This document shows positions 1 through 5,966 of a stretch of DNA of 27,753 nucleotides, piece by piece (position 1 is the first letter of the stretch; each line of letters begins with the position of its first letter). The position numbers and the translations under genes are program-made. Origin of the DNA: Bdellovibrionaceae bacterium UBA2351 (lineage in GTDB: Bacteria; Bdellovibrionota; Bdellovibrionia; Bdellovibrionales; Bdellovibrionaceae); contig DDTZ01000142.1 in assembly GCA_002344565.1 (NCBI GenBank), positions 5,401-33,153 on the forward strand, given 5' to 3'. The notes under the pieces are model-generated. The model ran no database searches. It worked only from the letters and a program-made list of their open reading frames with translations, and was not told where the DNA came from.

Positions 1-464
1 CGGTAGTTAGCTTTCAAAGCCGATCCAAGATTTTGGCTCGATTGGCAACCAATCACTTCGCTCAAAGCAACGATCGTTTCGCCGTTACCTTTTGCTACAT
101 CGCCAGCCAATTGAATTTTGTTGATATGGATGTATTTATCCATTTTGTCCGCAACTTGAGACGTCGCTTCATCAACGCAATTTGAAGTGCCTAATGTGAT
201 ACCGATAGTTTGGAAACCTGTTCCGTTCGTAGTCGCAACTAGAACTTGTGAACTGCGTTTATCCATAACCAATGTACCTAAACCACAACCCGCCATACCG
301 TATGGACGAGAATATGCGCCTGATTTATGAGCCGCATGGCCAGAATGCATAGGAGCTTGTTGTTGTTGAGCAGGAGCTGCTTTTGGAGCTGGTTTCATTG
401 GTTTCTTTTGAGCTTGCGCGAAAGATACTGAAACGGCTGTTAATAATAAAAAAAGTATTTTCAT
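1..464 (-). CDS. DUF3015 family secreted protein, partial (C-terminus beyond window)
   Basis: The reading frame opens at an ATG at 464 and runs off the left edge without a stop, giving about 154 codons. It begins with a signal peptide (MKILFLLLTAVSVSFAQA), followed by a Lys/Pro/Ala/Gln-rich linker and a His-rich stretch, and then a folded part containing YGMAGCGLGTLVMD and GTSNCVDEA. The same motifs occur in the neighbouring gene at 482-934, so the two are paralogues of the DUF3015 family, whose function is unknown. An AGGA Shine-Dalgarno sequence lies seven bases before the ATG. The gap to the upstream paralogue is only 17 bases, so the two are probably co-transcribed. Conserved cysteines in both suggest disulfides in the periplasm (inference). 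Confidence 0.85.
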   Translation of the reverse strand, partial: MKILFLLLTAVSVSFAQAQKKPMKPAPKAAPAQQQQAPMHSGHAAHKSGAYSRPYGMAGCGLGTLVMDKRSSQVLVATTNGTGFQTIGITLGTSNCVDEATSQVADKMDKYIHINKIQLAGDVAKGNGETIVALSEVIGCQSSQNLGSALKANY

Positions 465-481
465 ATTTAAATCCTAAAATA

Positions 482-934
482 TTATGTTAAAGAGTTGCAC
501 GATTTTTGAATTTCAGAATTTGATTTAAGGTCATTCATAATCTGAAGAGTTTCGTTTGATTTGAAGATTGTGTTGTAGTTGCGTTTCAAATCTTGAGTCA
601 CTGTAGACTTGTCATTGCAATTCCAAAGAGTCATTAAACCGTCGATCGTTTCGCCATTACCGCGAGCTACGTCTTCTTTTAGTGCTACTTTATTGTTTTC
701 GATGTAACGGATGCTGACTTCTGAACGAGACTCTTCAAAGCAATTTGAAGTTCCAGACGTGATCGCAGACGTTTGTGGCGATACGATGTTATTGATAGTA
801 GCAGCCAAAATTTGAATTTTTCCAGGTTGATCTTGGAAAACTAAAGCGCCCAATCCGCAACCGGCCATTCCATAATTAGCAGCCATCGATTGAACCGACA
901 CTAGAGCTACTAATACAACTAGTTTTTTTAACAC
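482..934 (-). CDS. DUF3015 family secreted protein
   Basis: I chose a GTG start at 934 because AGGAGG stands four bases upstream and it places a clean signal peptide (VLKKLVVLVALVSVQSMA) at the N-terminus. A longer in-frame extension to 994 has no ribosome binding site and would bury the signal peptide. The product is 150 residues. The mature protein starts almost immediately with NYGMAGCGLGALVFQD and carries GTSNCFEES, the two signatures shared with the paralogue downstream. The family (DUF3015) is uncharacterised and is likely periplasmic. Unlike the downstream copy, this one lacks the Pro/Ala/Gln/His-rich linker after the signal peptide. It is the first gene of a two-gene unit. Confidence 0.85.
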   Translation of the reverse strand: MLKKLVVLVALVSVQSMAANYGMAGCGLGALVFQDQPGKIQILAATINNIVSPQTSAITSGTSNCFEESRSEVSIRYIENNKVALKEDVARGNGETIDGLMTLWNCNDKSTVTQDLKRNYNTIFKSNETLQIMNDLKSNSEIQKSCNSLT

Positions 935-1041
935 ATTTCCTCCTATAGTTTGAAACGTAAGTAATATTGAATCGTTTGAACTAGGCAATTTCAAGCTAAA
1001 TTAAGGTGACATTTAAATTTAATTAAATCTAAGATTTCGAA

Positions 1042-1863
1042 GTGAATAAAAAATTTTGGCTTCTGGTCCCTTTTGTCCTTTTTTTAAGCAGTTGTTCATC
1101 ACTGCTATACTACCCATCCTCGCAGGAATTTTATAAAATCAAAGACCTTCCCTATGACATCGAAGAGCTTAACTTTCCCGACAGTCAAGGGAATCAGATC
1201 AATGCTTGGTACCTGCACGCAAAAAAAACCAAAGCCAAAATTCTATTTTTTCACGGTAATGCTCAAAACCTATCTGCCCATTTCGCGATGTTGTCTTGGC
1301 TGGTCGATCACGGGTATGATTTGATGATTTTCGACTACCCTGGCTACGGAAAATCAACAGGAACACCAACGCCTGAATCGACGACTCTTTCTGGCGTTGA
1401 AGCGTTAAAGAAAATCGAAAATATGAATCCTAATTTACCACTGTTTGTGTACGGCCAAAGCCTGGGCGGCCAAATCATGCAGAAAAGTTTAAATCTGTAT
1501 GAAAAGAAAAACTATAAAGCGGTTTTCATTGAGTCCTCTTTTCTGTCGTACCGAAGCGTCGCCCGCAGTGTGGTTAAAAAAAGCTGGATCACTTGGCTCT
1601 TTCAACCGATCGCGTGGCTCGTTATGAGCGATCAGTGGGCCGGCGATCCAAGCCTGATCTCACCGATTCCTGTTTACGTTATGCATGGTGATCAAGACAC
1701 TGTCGTTAGCATCGATCAAGGCGAACGCATTTTCGCCCAAGCCAAAGACCCAAAACAATGGAAAGTCTTTACGGACGGCGGCCACTCGAATTCCTATTTT
1801 ATTAAAAATGGTGCCTACAGGAAATATCTTTTAGACTCGCTAGAAACAGAATTGAAAAAGTAA
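1042..1863 (+). CDS. Alpha/beta hydrolase lipoprotein (BEM46/YfhR-like)
   Basis: The protein has 273 residues and starts at a GTG. It begins with a lipoprotein signal ending in LSSC (Cys18), so it is probably tethered to a membrane facing the periplasm. The rest is an alpha/beta hydrolase: an FFHGNAQN oxyanion-loop motif near 69-76, YPGYGKS near 99-105, the nucleophile elbow GQSLGG with Ser140, HGDQDTVV with the likely acid Asp219, and GGHSN with His248. This pattern is that of the BEM46/YfhR-like serine hydrolases, often annotated as S33-like peptidases or esterases; the substrate cannot be read from sequence. A small membrane-protein gene follows 26 bases downstream on the same strand, and a terminator closes the pair. 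Confidence 0.85.
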   Translation: MNKKFWLLVPFVLFLSSCSSLLYYPSSQEFYKIKDLPYDIEELNFPDSQGNQINAWYLHAKKTKAKILFFHGNAQNLSAHFAMLSWLVDHGYDLMIFDYPGYGKSTGTPTPESTTLSGVEALKKIENMNPNLPLFVYGQSLGGQIMQKSLNLYEKKNYKAVFIESSFLSYRSVARSVVKKSWITWLFQPIAWLVMSDQWAGDPSLISPIPVYVMHGDQDTVVSIDQGERIFAQAKDPKQWKVFTDGGHSNSYFIKNGAYRKYLLDSLETELKK

Positions 1864-1889
1864 TGTTTGTTTAAATAAGGATGCGGCTT

Positions 1890-2285
1890 ATGAATTCAAA
1901 AGATTTTTTATTAGTTGGATTAACCACCGGCATCTACGGTGCCTTGACGTGGTGGCAGCCTTGCCTAACGACATTTTGCAAAAGCACTTCGTTTCCTAGC
2001 TGGCTTAGTAAAATTGTATATTCGATACCGATTCCGTTTGCTGAGAAATTTATTATTGCCTTGATCCTGATGCTTCCTTTGATGCTATTTTCTGAAGGCT
2101 TGCTACCCGTGCTTGCAACTGTACTGCTCGCGCCATTGGTCACAGTCATAATTAAATATGCACCTAAATTTGAACCCACATACGAATTCGTTCTAAGTGT
2201 ACTATTCGACTACGCCTTTGTAGCCATCGCCCTAGTGGCCGCATCGTCGCTAATCTTCTTTATCAAAACAGGTACTTCAAAATAA
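1890..2285 (+). CDS. Small integral membrane protein of unknown function
   Basis: I do not recognise a family. The 131-residue product starting MNSKDFLLVG has about four hydrophobic segments (roughly residues 5-22, 51-67, 70-88 and 100-124) and ends in a short Lys/Thr tail, so it should be an inner-membrane protein. An earlier in-frame ATG at 1881 exists, but it overlaps the only good Shine-Dalgarno sequence (AAGGA at 1877-1881), which is eight bases before the ATG at 1890; I therefore prefer 1890. It follows the lipoprotein hydrolase closely and is followed at once by a strong terminator, so it is probably the last gene of that transcript. Confidence 0.6.
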   Translation: MNSKDFLLVGLTTGIYGALTWWQPCLTTFCKSTSFPSWLSKIVYSIPIPFAEKFIIALILMLPLMLFSEGLLPVLATVLLAPLVTVIIKYAPKFEPTYEFVLSVLFDYAFVAIALVAASSLIFFIKTGTSK

Positions 2286-2289
2286 AAAG

Positions 2290-2320
2290 GGCACCTCCTA
2301 TCTTTATGATAGGAGGTGCC
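2290..2320. terminator. Bidirectional intrinsic terminator
   Basis: A perfect 13-bp stem (2290-2302 with 2308-2320) with a TTTAT loop is followed by a TTTTT run on the plus strand and, reading the other way, by a TTTTT run on the minus strand. It lies between two converging genes that end at 2285 and 2328 and should stop both transcripts. Confidence 0.92.
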
Positions 2321-2327
2321 GGTTTTT

Positions 2328-4448
2328 CTATTTGCGGATTTCGCGGGCTTTTTTTACTAGATCGATAAATTCCTCTTTGAAGGAATCCTTCTTGTCTGCC
2401 GTTTTTGTACAGCCTTCGCTGATTTCAAGAATTCGTTTTGAATCGAACTCTTTTAGCTGAGCCGACTGGCGCATCCACTGCGAAAAACTGGCTACGGCTA
2501 TCGCAAATCGTGTCGAGCAAGATGATTCGGACAGTGAAACCACTTTGTTTTTCAATGCCTGCTCGAAATACTCACTCGATGCATTCGTTGGTTTTTTATA
2601 GCGAATTTTCGCCGTTAAAATTTCATCTGCTGAGCCAGGTGTTTCCTTTTCAGGCTCAGTCGCTGGCTGATATTTTAATTTGATATCCGACGGCGCTTTA
2701 CCTTTCCATTCAATTTCGTAAAGGGCCGTCACACTGTGACCCGCGCCCATTTCACCGGCGTCGACTTTATCATTCGCAAAGTCTTCTTTATTCAAGATGC
2801 GATTTTCATAACCGACCAAACGATATGAATGCACAACCTTAGGATTGAACTCTACCTGAACTTTTACATCTTTAGCCATTGTGTATAAAGTGCCCGCCAG
2901 CTGGTTGACGAAAACCTTGTCAGCTTCTTTTGAGTTATCTATGTAGAAATAGTTACCTTGACCCTTGTTCGAAATTTCTTCCAAACGCGCGTCCTTGTAG
3001 TTACCCATTCCAAAACCTAGAACCGTCAAGAACACGCCGCCTTCAGATTTTTCTTTGATGATGTTCAACAATTCTGTCGGTGATGTTACGCCGACATTAA
3101 AATCGCCATCCGAAGCCAAGATCACGCGATTGTTACCACCAGAAATATAATTTTTCTGCGCAATCTCGTAGGCTTTACGAATACCGCCTTCGCCATTAGT
3201 GCCGCCTCCTGCAGATAGGTTTTGAATCGCTGACAAGATTTTGTCTTTCTTATCACCGGCCACACTATCTAGAATCACGCCCGAGCTTCCCGCATACACA
3301 ACCATTGAAATTCTGTCGTTCGAACCCAATTGCTCGGACAAGGTTTTTAGTGCTGACTTCACCAGAGGCAATTTGTTTTCATCTTCCATCGAACCCGATA
3401 CGTCGATTAAGAAAACTAAATTCGATTTCGGGCGGTCTTTCACATCGATCTCTTTTGCTTTCAGACCCACGCGAACAATCGCACGTTCTGAATTCCATGG
3501 CGATTTCGTCGCTTCCATGTGTACCGCAATTGGATGACCTGACGTTGGTGCTTTGTAATCATAGTCAAAGTAATTCACAAACTCTTCTGTACGAATCGAA
3601 TCCGCAGGCGGAATTTGCTGATAGCTCATCAAATAGCGTCGCGCATTTGTGTAAGATGCCGTATCCACGTCGATCGAAAATGTCGAAAGCGCTTCTTTTG
3701 AAACCTGAGTGAACTCATTCTCTGGTTTCAATTTATACTCTTCGCCTGAGTTCACATTTTCGGCGGGTGCTGGGGCTTCTGGAGTTGGCATCGGCATTCG
3801 TCCCGGAGGCAAGAAACCACCCGAAGTCGCCGAATCCATTTTCATTTTTGCCATCGCTCCCATCGGTGCGCCCGCTCGACCTTTGGATTCATTTCCAACA
3901 CCGCCAAACGAGTGCGCTGAGCCCGCACCATGAGTCGGCACTGCTTCCATTTCTGCCATGGTCTGCGCATTCATATCAGGCATAGCCACTTTGTCTTTAA
4001 TACCCAATTGGCTGCGATCGATTTGATTTACAGCCTCTCGTTTGGCAGGCTCGATTTGCTCAACTATTTTCTTTGTAAGACCCGCCATACCTTCGGACAC
4101 TGGTCGCTCATCTCGTGTTGTCATTGCCATTTCAGCAGCACGGTCAGGACGCCCGTCTGTTTTAATAAGAACCGTCGCGATAACACTCACAATCGCTAAA
4201 CTAAATCCAACAGCAAGCACGCGTGGATTAAATAGCGTAGCCCACACAGACGTTTTTTTGATTTTTAATTCAGGCGCTTTCACGAGAAGTTCTGAAGCTA
4301 GTTCTGATTTCAGAATAGACGATACTAATTTAATTTCTTCAATTTCAGCGCGCATCTCGGGATGAGCGTTAAGATAAATTTCAATTTCAGCTCTTTCGGC
4401 ATCAGAGACTTCGTTTAACGCATACGCCGTTAGTTTACTTTTTTCCAT
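2328..4448 (-). CDS. YfbK-type VWA domain protein with anti-sigma-like N-terminus
   Basis: The 706-residue protein has several parts. Residues 1-55 are a short acidic helical region (LTAYALNEVSDAERAEIEIY) of the type seen at the N-terminus of anti-sigma factors, without zinc-binding Cys/His. A membrane helix follows at about 77-95. Residues 100-240 are a low-complexity Met/Pro/Gly linker. From about 250 comes the YfbK hallmark STFSIDVDTASYTNARRYL, then a von Willebrand A domain with an intact metal-binding DVSGSM motif at 349-354, and a C-terminal region matching the usual DUF3520 tail. A good ribosome binding site (AAAGGAG) precedes the ATG. The gene overlaps the ECF sigma factor upstream by 14 bases. 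The context suggests a membrane-bound regulator of that sigma factor carrying an external VWA sensing or adhesion domain (inference). A bidirectional terminator follows. Confidence 0.88.
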   Translation of the reverse strand: MEKSKLTAYALNEVSDAERAEIEIYLNAHPEMRAEIEEIKLVSSILKSELASELLVKAPELKIKKTSVWATLFNPRVLAVGFSLAIVSVIATVLIKTDGRPDRAAEMAMTTRDERPVSEGMAGLTKKIVEQIEPAKREAVNQIDRSQLGIKDKVAMPDMNAQTMAEMEAVPTHGAGSAHSFGGVGNESKGRAGAPMGAMAKMKMDSATSGGFLPPGRMPMPTPEAPAPAENVNSGEEYKLKPENEFTQVSKEALSTFSIDVDTASYTNARRYLMSYQQIPPADSIRTEEFVNYFDYDYKAPTSGHPIAVHMEATKSPWNSERAIVRVGLKAKEIDVKDRPKSNLVFLIDVSGSMEDENKLPLVKSALKTLSEQLGSNDRISMVVYAGSSGVILDSVAGDKKDKILSAIQNLSAGGGTNGEGGIRKAYEIAQKNYISGGNNRVILASDGDFNVGVTSPTELLNIIKEKSEGGVFLTVLGFGMGNYKDARLEEISNKGQGNYFYIDNSKEADKVFVNQLAGTLYTMAKDVKVQVEFNPKVVHSYRLVGYENRILNKEDFANDKVDAGEMGAGHSVTALYEIEWKGKAPSDIKLKYQPATEPEKETPGSADEILTAKIRYKKPTNASSEYFEQALKNKVVSLSESSCSTRFAIAVASFSQWMRQSAQLKEFDSKRILEISEGCTKTADKKDSFKEEFIDLVKKAREIRK

Positions 4449-4965
4449 TTTGAACTCCTTTCTGATTCAGAGTTAAGACCGTACCTTTAATTTTTTGAAC
4501 GCTTTCGTGAATTAAAACACCCACGTAATTGACGTTGTGCCCAGTGATTTCACTGATTTGCTGATAACTGAGTCCGTCTTGAAATTTTAGACGAATGACT
4601 TCTTTTTCTTTAAAAGAAAGCGAGGCCATCGCTGCCTTAAGCTGTTCATTCATTTGATTTTGATAAATCCGATCGTCCATATGATCGCTTTGATCGACTA
4701 ACAGATCCTCATCTATTTCGTCCGAAGCTTTCATCTTTTTTCTCCTTCGTATTTCATCAATACATTGGTTACGACAGGTCACATAGAGCCACGAGGTCGC
4801 ATGGTCCAAATCCTTATCCGAATCGCCTAAAAGCTTAATAAAACAATCCTGCACAACCTCACTGGCTTTAGACGCTTCAATGAAACGCAAAGCATAGCGA
4901 AACAGCTTTGGATAAAACTCTTTATAAAAGCCTTCAAACCACTCCGGCCCAGATTCAAAGCCCAT
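4435..4965 (-). CDS. ECF-type RNA polymerase sigma factor
   Basis: The 176-residue protein has the two domains of group-4 sigma factors. Region 2 spans about residues 12-80 (FYPKLFRYALRF, VVQDCFIKLL, ATSWLYVTCRNQCIDEIRRRKK) and region 4 about 115-165 (LSFKEKEVIRLKFQDGLSYQ, then a helix-turn-helix ending in a VGVLIHESVQKIKG recognition helix). There is no extra N- or C-terminal domain. A GGAGG site stands just before the ATG. The gene ends inside the start of the VWA/anti-sigma protein, which is the classical arrangement of a sigma factor with its regulator, so the two are probably translated in a coupled way. Two direct ATACGAA repeats lie upstream at 5001-5018. Confidence 0.93.
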   Translation of the reverse strand: MGFESGPEWFEGFYKEFYPKLFRYALRFIEASKASEVVQDCFIKLLGDSDKDLDHATSWLYVTCRNQCIDEIRRRKKMKASDEIDEDLLVDQSDHMDDRIYQNQMNEQLKAAMASLSFKEKEVIRLKFQDGLSYQQISEITGHNVNYVGVLIHESVQKIKGTVLTLNQKGVQNGKK

Positions 4966-5000
4966 AGACCTCCAGATCTAAATAACCACTCTTAGAATGA

Positions 5001-5018
5001 ATACGAACGAGATACGAA
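5001..5018. repeat. Two direct ATACGAA repeats upstream of the ECF sigma gene
   Basis: ATACGAA occurs at 5001-5007 and again at 5012-5018, so the spacing is 11 bases, about one helical turn. They lie 36-53 bases upstream of the sigma factor start and could be an operator or part of a promoter. I see no convincing -35/-10 pair around them. Confidence 0.4.
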
Positions 5019-5099
5019 AATCTTAGTGAACTATTTTGAGAAAGTTAAACCCTTTATATTTGATTTGGCGTTATCTCGCCGTTTCGATACACTTATTAG

Positions 5100-5441
5100 A
5101 TGTCACAGTATTCATTTAAGGCGAAGGTATGGAAATACAAAGGTAAAGCCGGTTGGTATTTTGCAACTTTACCAAAAACTCTTTCTAAAAAAATTCGATC
5201 AATTCATGGCTCGTCCGAAGAGGGTTGGGGGCGCCTACCAACAACGGCCTCTATCCTCCAATCAAAATGGAAGACCGCCATTTGGTATGACACCAAATCT
5301 CAAGCCTACTTGTTACCTATTAAAGCGATCATCAGAAAAAAAGAAAAAATAGAAGACGGAAATACGCTGACCATCAAACTCGCTTTTGAAACATTGACCA
5401 AAGAGCGACGACTCGGAACGTGGTTAGTAAATAACAAGTAA
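5100..5441 (+). CDS. DUF1905 domain protein
   Basis: The 113-residue protein matches the DUF1905 pattern over most of its length: an N-terminal F-x-AKVWKYKGKAGWYFATLP strand pair, a central basic segment with WGRLPT, a WKTAIWYDTKSQAYLLPIKA segment, and the typical RKKEKIEDGNTLTIKL end. The family is a small beta-rich domain of unknown biochemical role, usually cytoplasmic. There is no signal peptide. No strong ribosome binding site precedes the ATG at 5100. An overlapping frame from 5026 is less plausible because its translation is not family-like. The gene stands alone and ends 15 bases before the stop of a converging lipoprotein gene. Confidence 0.8.
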   Translation: MSQYSFKAKVWKYKGKAGWYFATLPKTLSKKIRSIHGSSEEGWGRLPTTASILQSKWKTAIWYDTKSQAYLLPIKAIIRKKEKIEDGNTLTIKLAFETLTKERRLGTWLVNNK

Positions 5442-5456
5442 CCAATTACTCGTTAA

Positions 5457-5768
5457 TTAAAAGATGGGTCGATTTAATATCGCCCGCGGTCCACGGATAG
5501 AATCCAAAAAGGCATTCTTGTAGGATACTGTGACATCACCTGGCTCAACCAATTGAACGTAATAATCACCGACACCTAGTTTTCCCACAACCTCACCATT
5601 TATATAAAACTTCGGCCACTCCGGATTCAAAGAATCAATCTGAGTCGGCGTTCGATAAATATAAATCAAAGCCCGATCAGCGGACGGAACCTCTGCCTTA
5701 TAGTCCGTCGTTCGTTTCGGATAGGCACAACTCACAAGAAAAACAAATGTAAGCAAAACTAGTTTCAC
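5457..5768 (-). CDS. DUF2846-like lipoprotein, C-terminus possibly frameshifted
   Basis: A GTG start at 5768 gives a short, clean lipoprotein signal ending in LVSC; a TTG 30 bases upstream is a weaker alternative and neither has a clear ribosome binding site. After the lipidated Cys comes ALIYIYRTP, then KFYINGEVVGKLGVGDYYV and EPGDVTVSY, the core pattern of DUF2846 lipoproteins. The function is unknown and the location is probably periplasmic. In my recollection the family carries on for 20-30 residues beyond the PG-x-VTVS motif, whereas here the frame ends with LDSIRGPRAILNRPIF. One extra T in the TTTTT run at 5507-5511 would give an alternative end, FGFYPWTAGDIKSTHLLINE, stopping at 5446. 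The real 3' end is therefore uncertain. Confidence 0.65.
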   Translation of the reverse strand: MKLVLLTFVFLVSCAYPKRTTDYKAEVPSADRALIYIYRTPTQIDSLNPEWPKFYINGEVVGKLGVGDYYVQLVEPGDVTVSYKNAFLDSIRGPRAILNRPIF

Positions 5769-5838
5769 ACGTATAGAGTACACAGTAACGACAAACAATT
5801 CACACCATTTAATTCAACAGTGCGAAACACAAAAGATC

Positions 5839-5863
5839 GACCAACTGCGCTTCAAAAGCCTAG
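5839..5863 (+). repeat. 25-bp direct repeat, copy 1
   Basis: GACCAACTGCGCTTCAAAAG plus CCTAG at 5839-5863 matches 5935-5959 with three mismatches. Both copies are followed by AGCTGACT, after 15 bases here and after one base in copy 2. Confidence 0.75.
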
Positions 5864-5890
5864 GGGGACGACTAGTTCAGCTGACTCAAC

Positions 5891-5913
5891 AAAAAGGCCC
5901 TCTCATGAGGGCC
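5891..5913 (-). terminator. Intrinsic terminator of the 799-residue lipoprotein gene
   Basis: A 7-bp GC-rich stem (GGCCCTC at 5896-5902 with GAGGGCC at 5907-5913, loop TCAT) is followed on the minus strand by TTTTT (5895-5891). It lies 54 bases after the stop codon at 5967 and fits a terminator for the minus-strand barrel/lipoprotein transcript. Confidence 0.85.
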
Positions 5914-5934
5914 CTCTAAATTCCGGTGGCCTGT

Positions 5935-5959
5935 GACCAACCGCGTTTCAAAAACCTAG
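5935..5959 (+). repeat. 25-bp direct repeat, copy 2
   Basis: GACCAACCGCGTTTCAAAAA plus CCTAG, matching copy 1 at 5839-5863 with three mismatches. AGCTGACT follows one base later and runs into the stop codon of the lipoprotein gene at 5967-5969. The terminator hairpin lies between the two copies. Confidence 0.75.
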
Positions 5960-5966
5960 CAGCTGA

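Noticed and set aside
3241..4365. Several plus-strand frames of 74-135 codons opposite the VWA protein gene
   Set aside because: They are antisense shadows of a strong coding region, with no ribosome binding sites and compositionally odd translations.
4750..4775. GTAACC-N17-CGAA on the minus strand inside the first ECF sigma gene
   Set aside because: The spacer is one base too long and the site is inside the reading frame, far from any gene start.
5026..5352. Overlapping plus-strand frame of 108 codons at the DUF1905 gene
   Set aside because: Its translation shows no family features, while the other frame matches DUF1905 along its whole length.
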